From the NCBI GenBank assembly GCA_963969595.1, contig OZ018412.1, forward strand, positions 188,501 to 252,500: a DNA stretch of 64,000 bases, written 5' to 3'. Below are positions 38,154 to 50,033 of this stretch, piece after piece; the stretch's first letter is position 1, and the number at the start of each line of letters is the position of its first letter. The stretch is from Neckera pumila. Lineage: Eukaryota > Streptophyta > Bryopsida > Hypnales > Neckeraceae. A program made the translations under genes and the position numbers. Under the pieces are notes generated by a model. The model did not search any database. It saw only the letters and a list, made by a program, of their open reading frames with translations, and had not been told where the DNA came from.

Positions 38154-38424
38154 CATTAGAGGAGATTTGACCCTCCCAAAGGGCTGCAAGTTCTCAACTG
38201 CAAGGAACGCGCTGCGCTACGCCACAGTAGCGTAGCGCAGCAGTGTTCAGCCACGTCACTTCTTTTTTTTTAACTTTTTTTTTTAAACTTCAGAAGATTT
38301 ATTTATTTATTTATTTTTGGTAATTAGAGTTCTGACAGCAGCCCGACGTTCCTTCCCTGCATTGAGAACAGATTGGAGAACAAGCCTAAAATAGCCCTTT
38401 ACTGCCCTCAAATAACATCTAATG
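38154..38424. mobile_element. CATTAGATG-family miniature element with GC hairpin
   Basis: The left end CATTAGAGGAGATTTGACCC and right end CCCTCAAATAACATCTAATG are imperfect inverted repeats. Inside, 38211-38241 is a perfect 11-bp stem (GCTGCGCTACG / CGTAGCGCAGC) around a 9-base loop, strikingly GC-rich for this AT-rich region. Relatives lie at 37,180-37,390 and 44836-47045. No clear target duplication. Confidence 0.5.
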
Positions 38425-38840
38425 TGGATTGGAAATAAATAAAAAAATCTTGTAATAGAAAGGTTTACAACGGAGATTCCAATTGTTAAGCTCTTAAGAA
38501 TTATAGTCACATACTCATATGTTAGAGTAAAGGAACTATAATTCCTATAAAGAAGATTAAAATAAATCTCTCAAAGGCATAATTTAAGAAATGCCATTTG
38601 TTTCAATCACGATCCTTGGTCTACGCAACAGCTTGAACGAGTGTTGTGGGAAGCGTTTGTGGATCATGCTTAGGTGGCGTGGCTTCGGACAACGAATCTG
38701 TGTGCGCTCTACCTCGACAAGGTGGGCCTGTTTTTGAGATGTTTTGATAGTGTGTGGTTACAAATTCCTTTTCTTGGAGTCCGAGTCCATTGACAGATTA
38801 GCTGGAAACTGGAGAGTTCCAAGATAGGGTCGTTTGCCTG

Positions 38841-39077
38841 TGTTGTGATGGAGAGATGTAACTTGTATCTTATGAGGGTTACCTTATCACATATATATAT
38901 GGAGGATCATAGCCTCCGTAGTACTACTAAAAATAGAGGAAGTACTACTTTTACTTTAACCTAAATATACTTTAGGTAATTAGTAGATCGTTCTATTTAA
39001 TTGACAGTTCACCGGGAGTGCTGTCACCTGGAAGTAGCATCTACTATTCCAACTCTGAGTTAGCCACTACTTCAACA
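38841..39077 (-). repeat. 3' LTR of the Copia element (237 bp)
   Basis: Starts TGTTGTGATGGAGAGATGTA and ends GCCACTACTTCAACA in plus orientation. It matches 43674-43915 except for six transitions and the lack of a 5-bp ACTTT duplication. Confidence 0.95.
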
Positions 39078-39170
39078 CTCCTCCTTGATCAATAGTTACC
39101 TCATTAAAAACTGATTTGTGATAAAAACCTAAATTAGGAAAAATCCCACAGACAGAAAAGAGTGTAACTT

Positions 39171-39779
39171 CTATTGAGGAACTATCTCATGCAATAGAGG
39201 CATGCCGGCCTCTTGTACTAATCTCCTATGAGTATAGGCCGGAAGAGCTTTGGTCAACATGTCTGCAATGTTGTGCGCTGATTCTATCTTCTTGACTTCT
39301 ATTTGCCCAGATTGAATGAGATCTTGGGTGAACCCAAATATCTGTAGACAAATGTGTTTGGTGCGGTCAGTTTTGATGAAGCCAGATGCCACTTGAGCTA
39401 TACATGCAGCATTGTCCTCAAAGATGATAGTCGGCTTGAAGTCTTGAGTAATTTTGCACTGCTCCATGATGATCTTGTTCATGTTCCTCAACCATACTGC
39501 TTCCCGGGTTGCCTCATGGAAAGCAATAAGTTCAGAGTGGTTTGAGGAGGTAGCAGTAACCGTCTGCTTCACTGACTTCCATGAAATGGGGGAGTTATTC
39601 TTCAAAAATATGTATCCAGTTTGTGACTTCCCAGTACTCTCATCGGATTTGAATCCTGCATCAGCATAACCTGTGATATCTGAGGTCCCCTCCTTGGTAT
39701 AACAGAGTCCTAAGTCTTCTGTCCCCCAGAGGTATTGGAACAAGTGTTTGACACTGTTCCAATGACGAGCTGCCGGTTT
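39171..39779 (-). pseudogene. Copia RNase H region
   Basis: The Copia-type RNase H motifs are visible: ADAGFKSDESTGKSQTGYIF, SWKSVKQTVTATSSNHSEL and FEDNAACIAQVASGFIKTDR, ending near ALPAYTHRRLVQEAGM. The frame continues in phase from the reverse transcriptase except for a TAG at 39780-39782, between ARHS and KPAARHWNSVKH. A single nonsense change thus splits RT and RNase H. Confidence 0.9.
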
Positions 39780-39782
39780 CTA

Positions 39783-40832
39783 GCTATGACGAGCTAACAC
39801 ACTTGTAGCAAAAGAAATGTCAGGCCTGGTATATGTGGACAAATAAAAGAGAGCTCCTACTGCTGCGAGGTACCGGGTTTTGTCAGGAAACTCCTCCTCC
39901 TCCTCCTCCTCGCAAGGGCAATAGGGGTCATCCAAAGTTTGACTTCGTTCCATCATGGGAGCGGAAAGAGGACCAGCTTGGTCCATCTGAAATTTCTTGA
40001 GAAGCCTTTGAGTATAACCGGTTTGATGGAGAAAGATACTTCCATCTGGTAAGTGAGTCACTTCAAGGCCAAGGCAAAAAGAAGTCTGGCCTAACAACTT
40101 CACTTCAAACTGAGTGGTTAGAAGACTTACAACATGACTACAGGTGGATGGGGTGCCTATTAGATTGAGGTCATCTACATAGACAGCAATTACTACAAAG
40201 CCTGTGTCATTCTTAAGTGTAAAGATGCAAGGTAGAGATGGATCATGTTTGAACCTATGGAAGAGAAAGAAGTCCCGAAGGTGCTTGTACCACATTCTAC
40301 CTGCTTGTTTAAGGCCGTAAAGGATTTTCTGGATTTTTAGACCAGAATAGGATCTCGGATTGTCATCCGATGGGGTATTGTCAAGAAAATCAGGTGGTGG
40401 TCTGATATAGATGGTGGCATCTAGGGGACCATAGAGGTAGGCTGTAACAATATCTAGCAAATGGGTTTCTAATCCAAGCTGAACAGCCATCGCAAGCAGA
40501 TATCTAAATGTCCCGGAATCCATAACAGGAGAATACGTAAAATCATTATCAAGACCAGGGCGTTGGGTAAAACCTTGGGCAACTAATCGAACTTTGTATC
40601 TAACAACATGTCCCTGAGCATTTCTCTTCTTAGTGAAGATAAGCTTGTGCTTAACTGGCTTGGTGGCCAAGTTGGTCACAAGTGGACCAAAGACTTGATG
40701 CTCTTGCAAAGATGCATACTCATGCTGAATGGCTTCAGACCATTGGGGCCAATCTGGGCTGGCCTTGGCTGCCTCCAACGTGAGGGGATCAGAGGATGAA
40801 GTAATCAAGCTAGTAACAAAAGACATGACCAA
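39783..40832 (-). pseudogene. Copia reverse transcriptase region
   Basis: The frame carries the standard Copia RT blocks: KARLVAQG-like YKVRLVAQGFTQRPG, FTYSPVMDSGTFR, LDIVTAYLYGPL (usual D-x-x-x-A-F has Y here), ILYGLKQAGRMWY, the catalytic YVDDLNLIG, and YLAAVGALFYLSTYTRPDI. A (GAG)n microsatellite encodes a seven-residue Glu run near 39,895-39,915. It is cut from RNase H by the TAG at 39780 and from the integrase side by frameshifts near 40,830-41,070. Confidence 0.92.
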
Positions 40833-41071
40833 AAGAGCTTCGCCTGGTGAGTAAGGTAAAGGATCAGATTGGTCAATGAAAGTGAAAATTCCCCATAGTG
40901 GCTGGACCTAGGCTTCTTGGGTTGGGGAAGTAAAGAGGAGATGGTGTCTCTATGAGGTAAGATGCTAAGGGAGGGCTGACCTACCCCAGGAAGGGGGTTC
41001 TTGGTAATGCGTGTGGAGTCACTAAATCCATCAGGGAGCTTGTCAGCTAAAGCCTTGAGCTCAAGCAATTT

Positions 41072-42073
41072 CTAGACTTCGGAATCCGCAAGGCCAGTAC
41101 GTGGATCAGGATTCAATGTAAATGTCTCTGGAGCAGAAAATATAAAGGATGAGGTAGGACCAACTGAGGTGAGAGAAAAAAAGACACGCTCATCAACTTG
41201 ACAATTTTGGAACCGAGCTTTATGCAAAGTTCCGGTTTTGGGAGAGACATATCTAATGATACTTGGAGAGTCAAAACCAACATAAATACCTTCCTGGCGA
41301 TGTGACCCTATTGTTTTACGTTCAGGCTCAGGGACAGGCATCCAAACTCGGCAACCAAAACTTTTGAAATGAGAGACATATGGAGGGCATCCGGTCAGAA
41401 TCTCTAAAGGTGAATGCTTGTTAAGCAAGGTGGGGCGGTACCTCAGCAGGGTTACTACATGGAGTACCGCGTGTGACCAGAAAGAGGAAGGGAGTTGAGC
41501 ATGGATAATAAGGGGCGGCTGATAAGCTGGATCTTCTTGATGAAGGCCTCAGCCAACCACGTTTTGGGCATGCTCATACGGGACAGCGTATGTGAGTGAG
41601 ATGCTTGTTGCTACACAATAGTCCTCAAACTTTTGTGACCTAAACTCCTTAGCATTGTCCATATGAAGAGTTTTAACTGGGTAGTCTAGGAAATGGGTTC
41701 TAAATTTCAGCAGAGATGCTAGGACTTTAGCAAAAGCTATATTTCGAGTACTTAGCAACGAAACTTCAAAATGAACCCCAGCAGCATCAACTAGAACTAA
41801 GAAATACCTAAAGGGTCCTGATGCGGGAGTGATGGGGCCACAAATGTCACCTTGAAGTCATTGGAGCAGAGGTGGAAGCTCGCTTGGTAGCTTCCACCGT
41901 AAAGGCTTCAAAATTAGCTTTCCTTGGGCACAGGCATCACATGCTCCAACCTTATTTGCATCACTGGTACAAACCTCATGTCCCGTAAGCAGGGGCAACA
42001 TCCTCCTGAACATTGTAGCTCCTGGGTGACCCATGCGTCCATGCCACAAGCTGGTCTTACTTGGAGCGATCAC
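41072..42073 (-). pseudogene. Copia GAG-pre-integrase and integrase region
   Basis: The pre-integrase zinc finger is seen in LWHGRMGHPGATMFRRML then ACDACAQGK (H-H-C-C pattern). The integrase core includes LHMDNAKEFRSQKFEDYC. The C-terminal part reads LEILTGCPPYVSHFKSFGCR, a typical Copia block (normally a longer TPYELW-like phrase). Frames change near 41,550 and again near 41,860, so it is broken in at least two places. Confidence 0.88.
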
Positions 42074-42280
42074 TGAGTATGAAGAGCCTCCACTAGGTGG
42101 AACAGTTTTACGTCCGCTAGCCAGACGAGAGATTACAAGCTCATACAGTCCACTTGCTCCGCATTGTGCGGTGGCAAGGCAAGTTTTCTCTTGCCAAAGG
42201 TCAAGTGTCTCCTTACCGTCCTTGATCGAGGTCAGGACGTGAATACCATTTGCCCGGAGGTCTCGAAAGCTGATCGGGCT

Positions 42281-43584
42281 TCAATTAGCCTCCGGCGCGT
42301 ACATGGCATGGTCACAAATGAGGGTGGCGCCTCCAGGCAGTGTGACACATGCCTGGCCCTCACAGAACTTGAATGTCTGTCTTCCAGCTACTGTGCTTAG
42401 TTCACAGGTCTGCCAGGCTTCGGAACTATGTCTCAAAAATTCAAAATACTTTGGATCCCTAAGGATTGTGTGAGTGGATCCACTATCAATTAGGACTATG
42501 TCCTCATCTGCCTCTGACTTGCTAGATGTGTTATAAACTGACGTGATTGTCATGTAGTTTTCGGGGTCAATTCCATCTAGGGATGGAGCATCTAGGGAGT
42601 GAGACTCTCTCTGACCCTTCCTAAGCTGTTGTAGCGCCTTGTACATCTTAACCATATACTCACCGGCCCTACAATCTTGTGACACATGGCCTGGTCGGCC
42701 ACACTTTCGACAATCCTTAGATGCATGACCAAAACGACCACACTTGCTACATTTGGTGGACCGACAATTTCATTGCAAGTGACCAGGGCGTCTACACTTG
42801 TGGCAATTGCAAGATTCTGACCTAGATTGGAAGCTAGAAGAGTTGTGATTAGATGACTTATCATTTGATTTTGGGGGGTATGGTCGGTTGGGCTGCTGTT
42901 GCTTCAACTTCTGGTTGCCCCGTGGTCTCCTAGTCGGTAGCTCCGTGGTGTTCACCTCCCTGGCCGGTTTGCATTCCTCATTCTTCAAGAGCACATGTTG
43001 TTCCTTTTTGGCTAGTAGCAAGTAGGACATTAGTTCCGAGTGTGTTGTAAACCTCATGTTGCAATATTGCTGAGCTAACAAGGCAGAAGCAGAGGGAAAA
43101 GTTCGGAGAGTCTTATCAATTAGCTCCCGTTCGGTGACAGTTTTCCCACACATGCGCAGTTGAGCAACTATTTGGTGCAGCTCGGCATTGAAGGAAACCA
43201 AGTTGGTGAAGTCCAAGACTCAAAGCGCCACCCAATCATTGCCTGCTTGTGGGAGAAAAATAGTTTTCTCATGTTGGAACCTGGCTGCGAGATGCCTCCA
43301 TAGTTCTGCCGGATCATCAATCTGGATGTATTGCTCCTGAAGTGCAGTGTCCAAGTGTCTTTGGAGAAGAACCAACGCCCAACTTTTTGTTGCAGTTGTT
43401 ACGCACTCTGGTATTGGAGAAATCAGGGCGCCTTCCCACCCCTCCCAGTCATGCGTGTGTTGGCATCGATGCTCCACCTCATATAGTTGTTGCCGTCAGC
43501 CTCCAATGGTCCAAATAGCAACGGTTGCAAGCGTGGAGCCTTCTTCTTCTTCTCTGGCGGACTCTTCAAGGTTGACGCAGCCAT
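42281..43584 (-). pseudogene. Copia gag and protease region with three zinc knuckles
   Basis: The gag start MAASTLKSPPEKKKKAPR lies at 43584, followed by NNYMRWSIDANT. A frameshift near 43,450 moves on to RHLDTALQEQYIQIDDPAELW, then a break near 43,218 before NLVSFNAELHQIVAQLRMCG. Three tandem CX2CX4HX4C knuckles follow at about 42,680-42,800; the first is interrupted by TGA at 42770-42772 where Trp would fit. The aspartic protease motif is VLIDSGSTHTIL. Most plant Copia gags have one knuckle, so three is uncommon. Confidence 0.85.
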
Positions 43585-43673
43585 GGTCTTACAAGTCTAA
43601 TAGCAGAAACAAAAGAAAGGGCAAAAGGCAACTGAACTCAGAGGAAGAGAGACTAGCTATCATGCTGATAACG

Positions 43674-43915
43674 TGTTGTGATGGAGAGATGTAACTTGTA
43701 TCTTATGAGGGTTACCTTATCACATATATGTATGGAAGATCATAGCCTCTGTAGTACTACTAAAAATAGAGGAAATACTACTTTTACTTTACTTTAACCT
43801 AAATATACTTTAGGTAACTAGTAGATCGTTCTATTTAATTGACAGTTCACCGGGAGTGCTGTCACCTGGAAGTAGCACCTACTATTCCAACTCTGAGTTA
43901 GCCACTACTTCAACA
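43674..43915 (-). repeat. 5' LTR of the Copia element (242 bp)
   Basis: Same sequence as 38841-39077 with six A/G or C/T differences and an extra ACTTT. In minus orientation this is the upstream LTR holding the element's promoter. Confidence 0.95.
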
Positions 43916-44835
43916 GCCTGAAAGGCTTCATTCCTGTCTGGTTGAGGTTCACGTCGCTCTTTTTTTTTTTTATGGTTAGCTGTTACTTGGCTTGGTTTCC
44001 TGGAAAGGGAAAAAAAAATTAAAAAAAAAGGAGATTGTAGAAAAGGAAAAAATTTGCTTCGCTGGGGACAAGCTCCTCTGGGCTCTATATATTATTTCCC
44101 CTATCAATGGAAATTGTCCATGTATTTCAAGAAAAAAAAAAAGGCATTATTTTAAAATGTGTGCACTTAGTCTATAGCTAGTATTTGTCAATTAATTATA
44201 TTTGTGATGTATATATCAATCTTTGTCTATGCTACCATTAATTTTCCAATTCAATATTTTGACTCAAGTGTGAAATTCTATAACCTATAGCATGGATAGA
44301 ATGACTTAGCTATTTAGCATATTGTTGGTCCATCTTGCATGTTGTTATCTAGCAAGTTCCAGTTCATAATTTATACTTACACACATTCATATAAGAACTT
44401 TAGGGCAAAACCTACCAAAGAATTAGTTATAGTTCATGAAAAAAGTATGCGGTTTATTCTTTCTACAACAACATTATTGTCTTGAATTTGTACTCATGAA
44501 AAAAGTATGTGGTTAATTCTTTCTACAACAGCAATATTATCTTGAGTTTGTACTTTTATACACATGCTCTTTTATCCTAGTTTTAAAAGCCTTCTAGAGG
44601 TTTTAAAGATTATACTATGCGCTAATCTATAAGATTCCCCTGATATCATGAATAAATACTTAAACTTCATGTATATATGGAATTTAGATGATAGATTATG
44701 AATATACTATAAATGCATATAACACTTTACAATTCTACAATTCATGTAATTAATATGCTTTATATACATAGTCACACTAATTTATTTTTGCACTATTTGT
44801 ATCAATTTGTTCTTTATTTTAGGTTATTGTGTACA
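43916..44835. other. AT-rich intergenic, nothing recognised
   Basis: There is a short direct duplication of a phrase around AAAAAAGTATGYGGTTWATTC and TTTCTACAACARCAATATTR (about 44,438-44,550, period 72-73 bp). No gene was seen. Confidence 0.4.
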
Positions 44836-47045
44836 CATTAGATGACATTTGAGGGCATCAAGAGACTATGAGTTCTCGGAGAGTTTCCTACATTTTTGAA
44901 CTGTGAGAACGCAGCTGCAGTAGTTGGCTGATGTGGTTGGCTATGCCACATCATTTTTCAAAAAAAAAAAAAATACTTAAAGTGATGTTTGGAAAAAAAA
45001 AAGAAAAAAACTGGTGTGAACCACTTTATTGGTTCACTTTTTAGATTGTATTAAATTCCAAGTTCAAAAGTGTTAGGACAATGGATTAAGCCATGATCAC
45101 AATTTAGGGATTCTTCCGTGAGATTTAGGTTGAAAATCTAGAAATGCAATTAGGAGAAAGTAATGGGAAAAATCTAGGGAAAAAATGGGAAGTTAAAACT
45201 AAAAAGACTTTAAGCAAGATTTGGTAAAGTAACCAATGTAGGCAAATGGTGAAACATTTAGAAAACTAAAACAAAATCCTACAAGTAGAAAATGACATTA
45301 GTGAAACATTAGAAACCAAAAAGAAGTACCAAATATAAAAAACATAAAAGTAAAAACCAAAAAAATGAAGTTGGAATGAAACTAAAAGTAACTTGAAAAC
45401 TACAAAAATAATAAATATGAAAAAATACAAAACAAGTTAGTAAACTTAAAACTACTATTAGAATACTAGGATAGTGTTAGAAACACTAAAATAGGGTCAA
45501 AATAGTAAAATTGGGGAAAAAAACAGTAATTTAGGGGGGTTTGCACTAAATTAGCGCAGTTTTCACTAAAGTGGCACATTTTATAGTAAATTAGCAATTT
45601 TTTAGTAAATTAAGGTGGAATGAATGTGATTAGAGAACTTTGTCGTTAGGGTGTTGGTTATAGGAAAAATTAGGGTTCCAAACTCTCTCTCTCTCAACTT
45701 CTTGTGTGTATGTGTGTTTTGAGAGCTTGGAAGAAAGATGGTGGAAAAAAATGTTAGGAGATTAGAGAAATGACTTAAGACTAATGTTATAACAATTTGT
45801 CAAGTAGGTTTCATCATTTCATGAGGGGAGATGGGTGAAAAAGCTAACTTACCAAGGTCAGATGGGAAGTTGGCTTGAGGGAAGAAGGAAGAGTGAGGTT
45901 GGAAGACTTGGAAAGACGACCAACTTTGACGAGCTGTCACAAACAATCAACTTCAAATTAGAAGCTGAAATTTGGAGGGGAGCTGCGCCTTCAAGTCAAT
46001 TTTTTTATCAAGACCAATGTCACCTAATTTGGAGCTCAAACGTGGTGGTGGTGATAGATTTTGCGGCGGGCAGTCTGCTGCCGCAGAGTTTTTGAGCTGC
46101 AACTTTGGACAGCAACTGCGGCAAACTGGTGAAGTGGAAGGAGCTGAATTTTGGAGGAAAGCATGATGAAGAGGTTAGTTTTTCAAAGGGACCGTTTTTG
46201 TGCCATTTGAAGCTCAGATGAATCCACGGCAAACATTTTTCCAGTAGGAGGTCTTCTAACCTAGGTAGAAGCCCAAACTGAGGTTTTTGATGGAACTTTG
46301 CCCAATTCTTATGGAATGCTTGCAATTTTCATTGCATTGAATCATGGAAAGAGTTTGTGAATGCATGTGTTGCTAAATTGGGTGTTGGAAAGTGCATGGG
46401 AGTGAATTTTTAGGGCTTGGGGCACATGTGGAAGCATTGCCCGAATTATACTAGGATTAGGTGTGGATGTGTGGGATGAAAATAAAAGAGTAAAATCCAA
46501 AGTGCCAAAGAAATGGTGCAATGATTTAATATTGAGTTAGGTTACATTAAAAAGAATACAATTGGGACTATGCATGGAAATTTAGTTGTTTTGGATGGAT
46601 TAGGTGCTGGAATTTTAGGTTTGATCTCATTTAGGACCCATGTTGGTGCTCTAACTGTGATTTTGAAGGAAATTTAGGTTCTAGAGTAAACATTAATACC
46701 TAAAGTGAATTCTGAATTCATTTGGGTCATTGCATGAGGAAGTGGTGAGTTTTCGTGGTGACATTTTGTGCTGGAATTCTCTTTTAGGGTTTAAATTAGC
46801 CCATTTTAGGTGCCCTACTTGAGAATTTAATAGTGATTTTGGCTATAGGAGTCCATTGCTTGGAGGCGTATAGATAAGGGTCCTATACACTTCCCCTTGG
46901 CCCAACTTTGTGGATAGATTTTGCCTTATGGTAGAATTTCACTCACAACTAGAAAAAAAAATTCTGACAGCCATACCACTTTCGGGCTAGATTGGAGAAT
47001 GGGACTGAAACGGCCCTCCAATGCCCTCAAATATCATTACCAATG
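44836..47045. mobile_element. long member of the CATTAGATG repeat family (about 2.2 kb)
   Basis: The left end CATTAGATGACATTTGAGGG pairs with the right end CCCTCAAATATCATTACCAATG. The right-subterminal text (TTCTGACAGCC...GATTGGAGAA...GGCCCTCCAATGCCCTCAAA) matches that of 38154-38424 (TTCTGACAGCAGCCC...GATTGGAGAACA). The interior contains a CTCTCTCTCTC tract near 45,690 and no transposase I recognise. Whether the whole 2.2 kb moved as one unit is uncertain. Confidence 0.42.
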
Positions 47046-47814
47046 GCAACTTATACTATATCATGCTTTTAGCTACACTATCCATCTTGTGCACTAATTC
47101 TTATAATATGAATAATTTGCAACTTAACAAATTTCTTTACAACCTAAAATCTTATAAATATTTACATTCTACATGTTGAATTATGCTTTACCATTGCATT
47201 AGTCTATAACCTTATATTTATAGTTTGCAATTCAATATTCTTTATGCCACTTGTCTCAATTGTGAATATTCTCAAGAATTCAAGCATTCATTCAATAATC
47301 CATAATGTAAAACCATAGAATCCTAAGTTATAGTTTTAAAAGTTAATAATTATTTCTTCTTGAGTAGATAATTCTCCAAGATCATACAATAGGCAGCCAC
47401 CAATTTATTCATACACACAATCATACATGAATCAATTACTCCAAGAATATATCTACTTTCCATACACTTTAGATTATATATGTAAAGTCTTGCAACAAAC
47501 TAGCCTTAAAACAAAAGCTAGGACTTACATCCAAACACTCAAAATGTGGTGAGTCTTGCTTCCCCTACATATAACCTTCAAGTCTAAAGTCATGTTCCAA
47601 AAGAAAGATTTACCATCCTTTATAGTGTCTCCGCAAATCTACCTTTTAAGTCTAGACAATATTTACAGTAATCTCAAAAAAATTTAAATTTAAAGGCTTA
47701 TTTTATACTATAAAGATAAGAGACCTACAACAAGAATGACTACTACTGCACTTATGTGAGACAGAATCAAGTTAGACCAAAACCAACGAGGTTGATGTAT
47801 TGTTGTAATGTATA
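47046..47814. other. AT-rich intergenic, nothing recognised
   Basis: No supported coding, RNA or repeat structure up to the start of the CACTA element. Confidence 0.4.
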
Positions 47815-48177
47815 CACTACAAGAAATTAGGGGTATAAATGACTGCGGAAGAATGACTAGTTGTCCGGGATGACTAGAGTATGACTAGGACTTCTGTAAT
47901 TGCACCAGTCCGGCATTATAAAAAATGGGAAAGTCATTTGGTAGTGGCAACTGCGACTGAAGGATGAAGATGAGACAAAGTCGAGGATGACTTTGCGGTT
48001 TTTTGTTAAAGGTGCCGTCCTACTGTTAGCGGTGAAAGTCGGGAAGCCGACATGCTGACCTCAGTCATTAACGAGTAAGGCTCAGTCATAAATTGTGACT
48101 AGGTTTCACTACATGGAGACTAAGAAATGACTTCCGGTGCTAGAAACACGCGTTCCGAGAATTAGCACTATACTAAC

Positions 48178-48472
48178 CAAGGCCTTTTTTTTTGGCTTTC
48201 TGGTGCCAAATTGCACCAAAAAAAATAATTTGGCTAAAAAATGGTAAAAAATATGGCAAAAAATTTGGATGAAATTGCCAAAAAAATTCAAAGTAAAAGA
48301 AAAATTTGGATAAAATCACCAGATTGTGGATGAATACCAAATTATAGACATGTGATATGTGTTAATGTAATATTTTCTATCTAATATGGATGAATGTTGA
48401 AATTAGAAGCACCACTACAAAATTTTATATCGCCACTATGGCACTTCTTAAAAAAATGAAAAAAAAAGCCCT
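48178..48472 (-). mobile_element. MULE-like element copy 2 (295 bp), nested in CACTA
   Basis: Reverse-oriented relative of 5966-6229: CAAGGCCTTTTTTTTTGGC at the left and GAAAAAAAAAGCCCT at the right. Flanks are TATACTAAC (48169-48177) and CATACTGAC (48473-48481), matching at 7 of 9 positions, so the target duplication has begun to decay. Its position dates the CACTA body as older than this insertion, or at least able to carry it. Confidence 0.65.
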
Positions 48473-49789
48473 CATACTGACGTGGAGGACAGTAATTGGC
48501 AACCTAGTGAGCAGTGACTGCTCCCACTGCTAGAGTTGCAGCAAAGTCATACGCAAGGACCATGCCCTTGTGTAAAAGTAGTGTAGTCACTCAGAAATGA
48601 TTGGAGAATGACTTACAAGTCAATCGCGCTATGTTATTGAGTCTTTCTTGCAGTATAAATGTGAATGTCCCTGCCCACATGGGCAGATCTTGAAATTTTG
48701 ATCTTAACAATTGTACAAATCAATAGTGGCGTGCCTCATGCACTGGACATTGGCACACATTGATGCAAAACATTGGTCTATAAGAATTGTTGGAAAATTG
48801 CTAAATGTCACTTGTAGCAAAGAAGTAAAAGAAACGTCAAAGTTAGACAAAAGTGACATTATAAACGGTTTGCGAAAACTTGTGATTTTTAAAAGTCAAT
48901 CACTTTTCTCCTGAAAAGACACGCTGTTGCCCTTTAGGAAAGTGTTTTAATGCGGGTCCTTGAAACCCGTTTCTCAGCGTCTGGTTATTGAAGATACAAA
49001 CGCATCTAATATGATTTTCTACCTTGAATTTGCGTTTAAAGTACTCCATTCTGTTGTAGTGCACGGTGAAGGACTGTCTTGTGAAAACAACTCAAAAATG
49101 ATTGACGAATGACTTCTATACTACTAGCAACTGGATACTCAACTTGGCATTTCCACAAACTGCATATTTGACAAATTTAGAAGACTGTGGACATCATGTG
49201 CAGTCATCATCATACTTTCTTTGCATGAATTCAAGAGACCTAAAACAACTACATAAGTCCTTATTTTGAAGAAGTCAAATAGGTGACCCTAGTATTCTTC
49301 ATGTGCCAATCATGTCTAGTCCATTTAGCAAACTTGTCTATAACTTTCGATTTAAGGCTCAAAATGTAAAATGGAGTTTTGGAGATGAAAGTGAGATTGA
49401 TTTCCTAACTTTTATTAGTTCAAAGTTTTTTGAAAAAAATTAATCTACTATGCCTCAATGAGGTCTAAAATTTTACTTGTAACGAAATTCCTGCATTTTT
49501 ACATATCCCACATGGTTTGTCTTGCCTCCTACTATCCCACTTCTATAAAAGGCTTGTCATTTCATCTCTTCATACTCACACACTAAATGGATTTGGAAGC
49601 CATGAGAGACATAAGCCAAATATGATGTATAGCTAGTGTATGGTGTATTGTATAATGTATATGGCATATTGTATATGGCATATGGCATATTGTATTTGGT
49701 ATATTACGTATGGTGTATTGTTGTGGAACTTTGAATATATGACTACACCTAAACTTTAAATCCATATCACTTCAGAACGACAACGTGTG

Positions 49790-50033
49790 TCATTCAATAA
49801 TGACTGGGTAATCTTGAAAATACCCCCTACAAATGATTGCAAAATAACTAGACACATGTCAGAGCATCACTCGCCTGTTGAAGATAAAAATGCAATAATA
49901 ACTAAAGAATGTCACTCAATAATGACTGGGCAATCTTGAAAATACCCCCTACAAATGATTGCAAAATAACTGGACACGTGTCAGAGCATCACTCGCCCAT
50001 TGAAGATAAAAATGCAATAACAACTAAAGAATG
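49790..50033. repeat. 122-bp tandem duplication inside the CACTA element
   Basis: Two units run CATTCAATAATGACTGGGTA and CACTCAATAATGACTGGGCA through AATACCCCCTACAAATGATT and AAGATAAAAATGCAATAA with only a handful of differences. Each contains the AATGACT subterminal motif. Confidence 0.85.

Larger units (their letters stand above)
38841..43915 (-). mobile_element. complete Copia-superfamily LTR retrotransposon, coding-dead
   Basis: A 5,075-bp element on the minus strand, flanked by the perfect 5-bp target duplication GCCTG (38836-38840 and 43916-43920). It is bounded by LTRs with TGTTG...CAACA ends. A purine tract AAGGAGGAG abuts the 3' LTR. The order gag, protease, integrase, reverse transcriptase, RNase H is that of Ty1/Copia. 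Stops and frameshifts interrupt gag and pol, so it cannot make its own proteins. After the 5' LTR the minus strand reads CGTTATCAGCATGATAGC, the expected primer-binding position; I did not assign the tRNA. The LTRs differ by six substitutions plus one 5-bp indel, implying a fairly young insertion. Confidence 0.95.

Noticed and set aside
39354..39669. Plus-strand open frames across the RNase H region
   Set aside because: They are antisense shadows of the Copia pol coding region.
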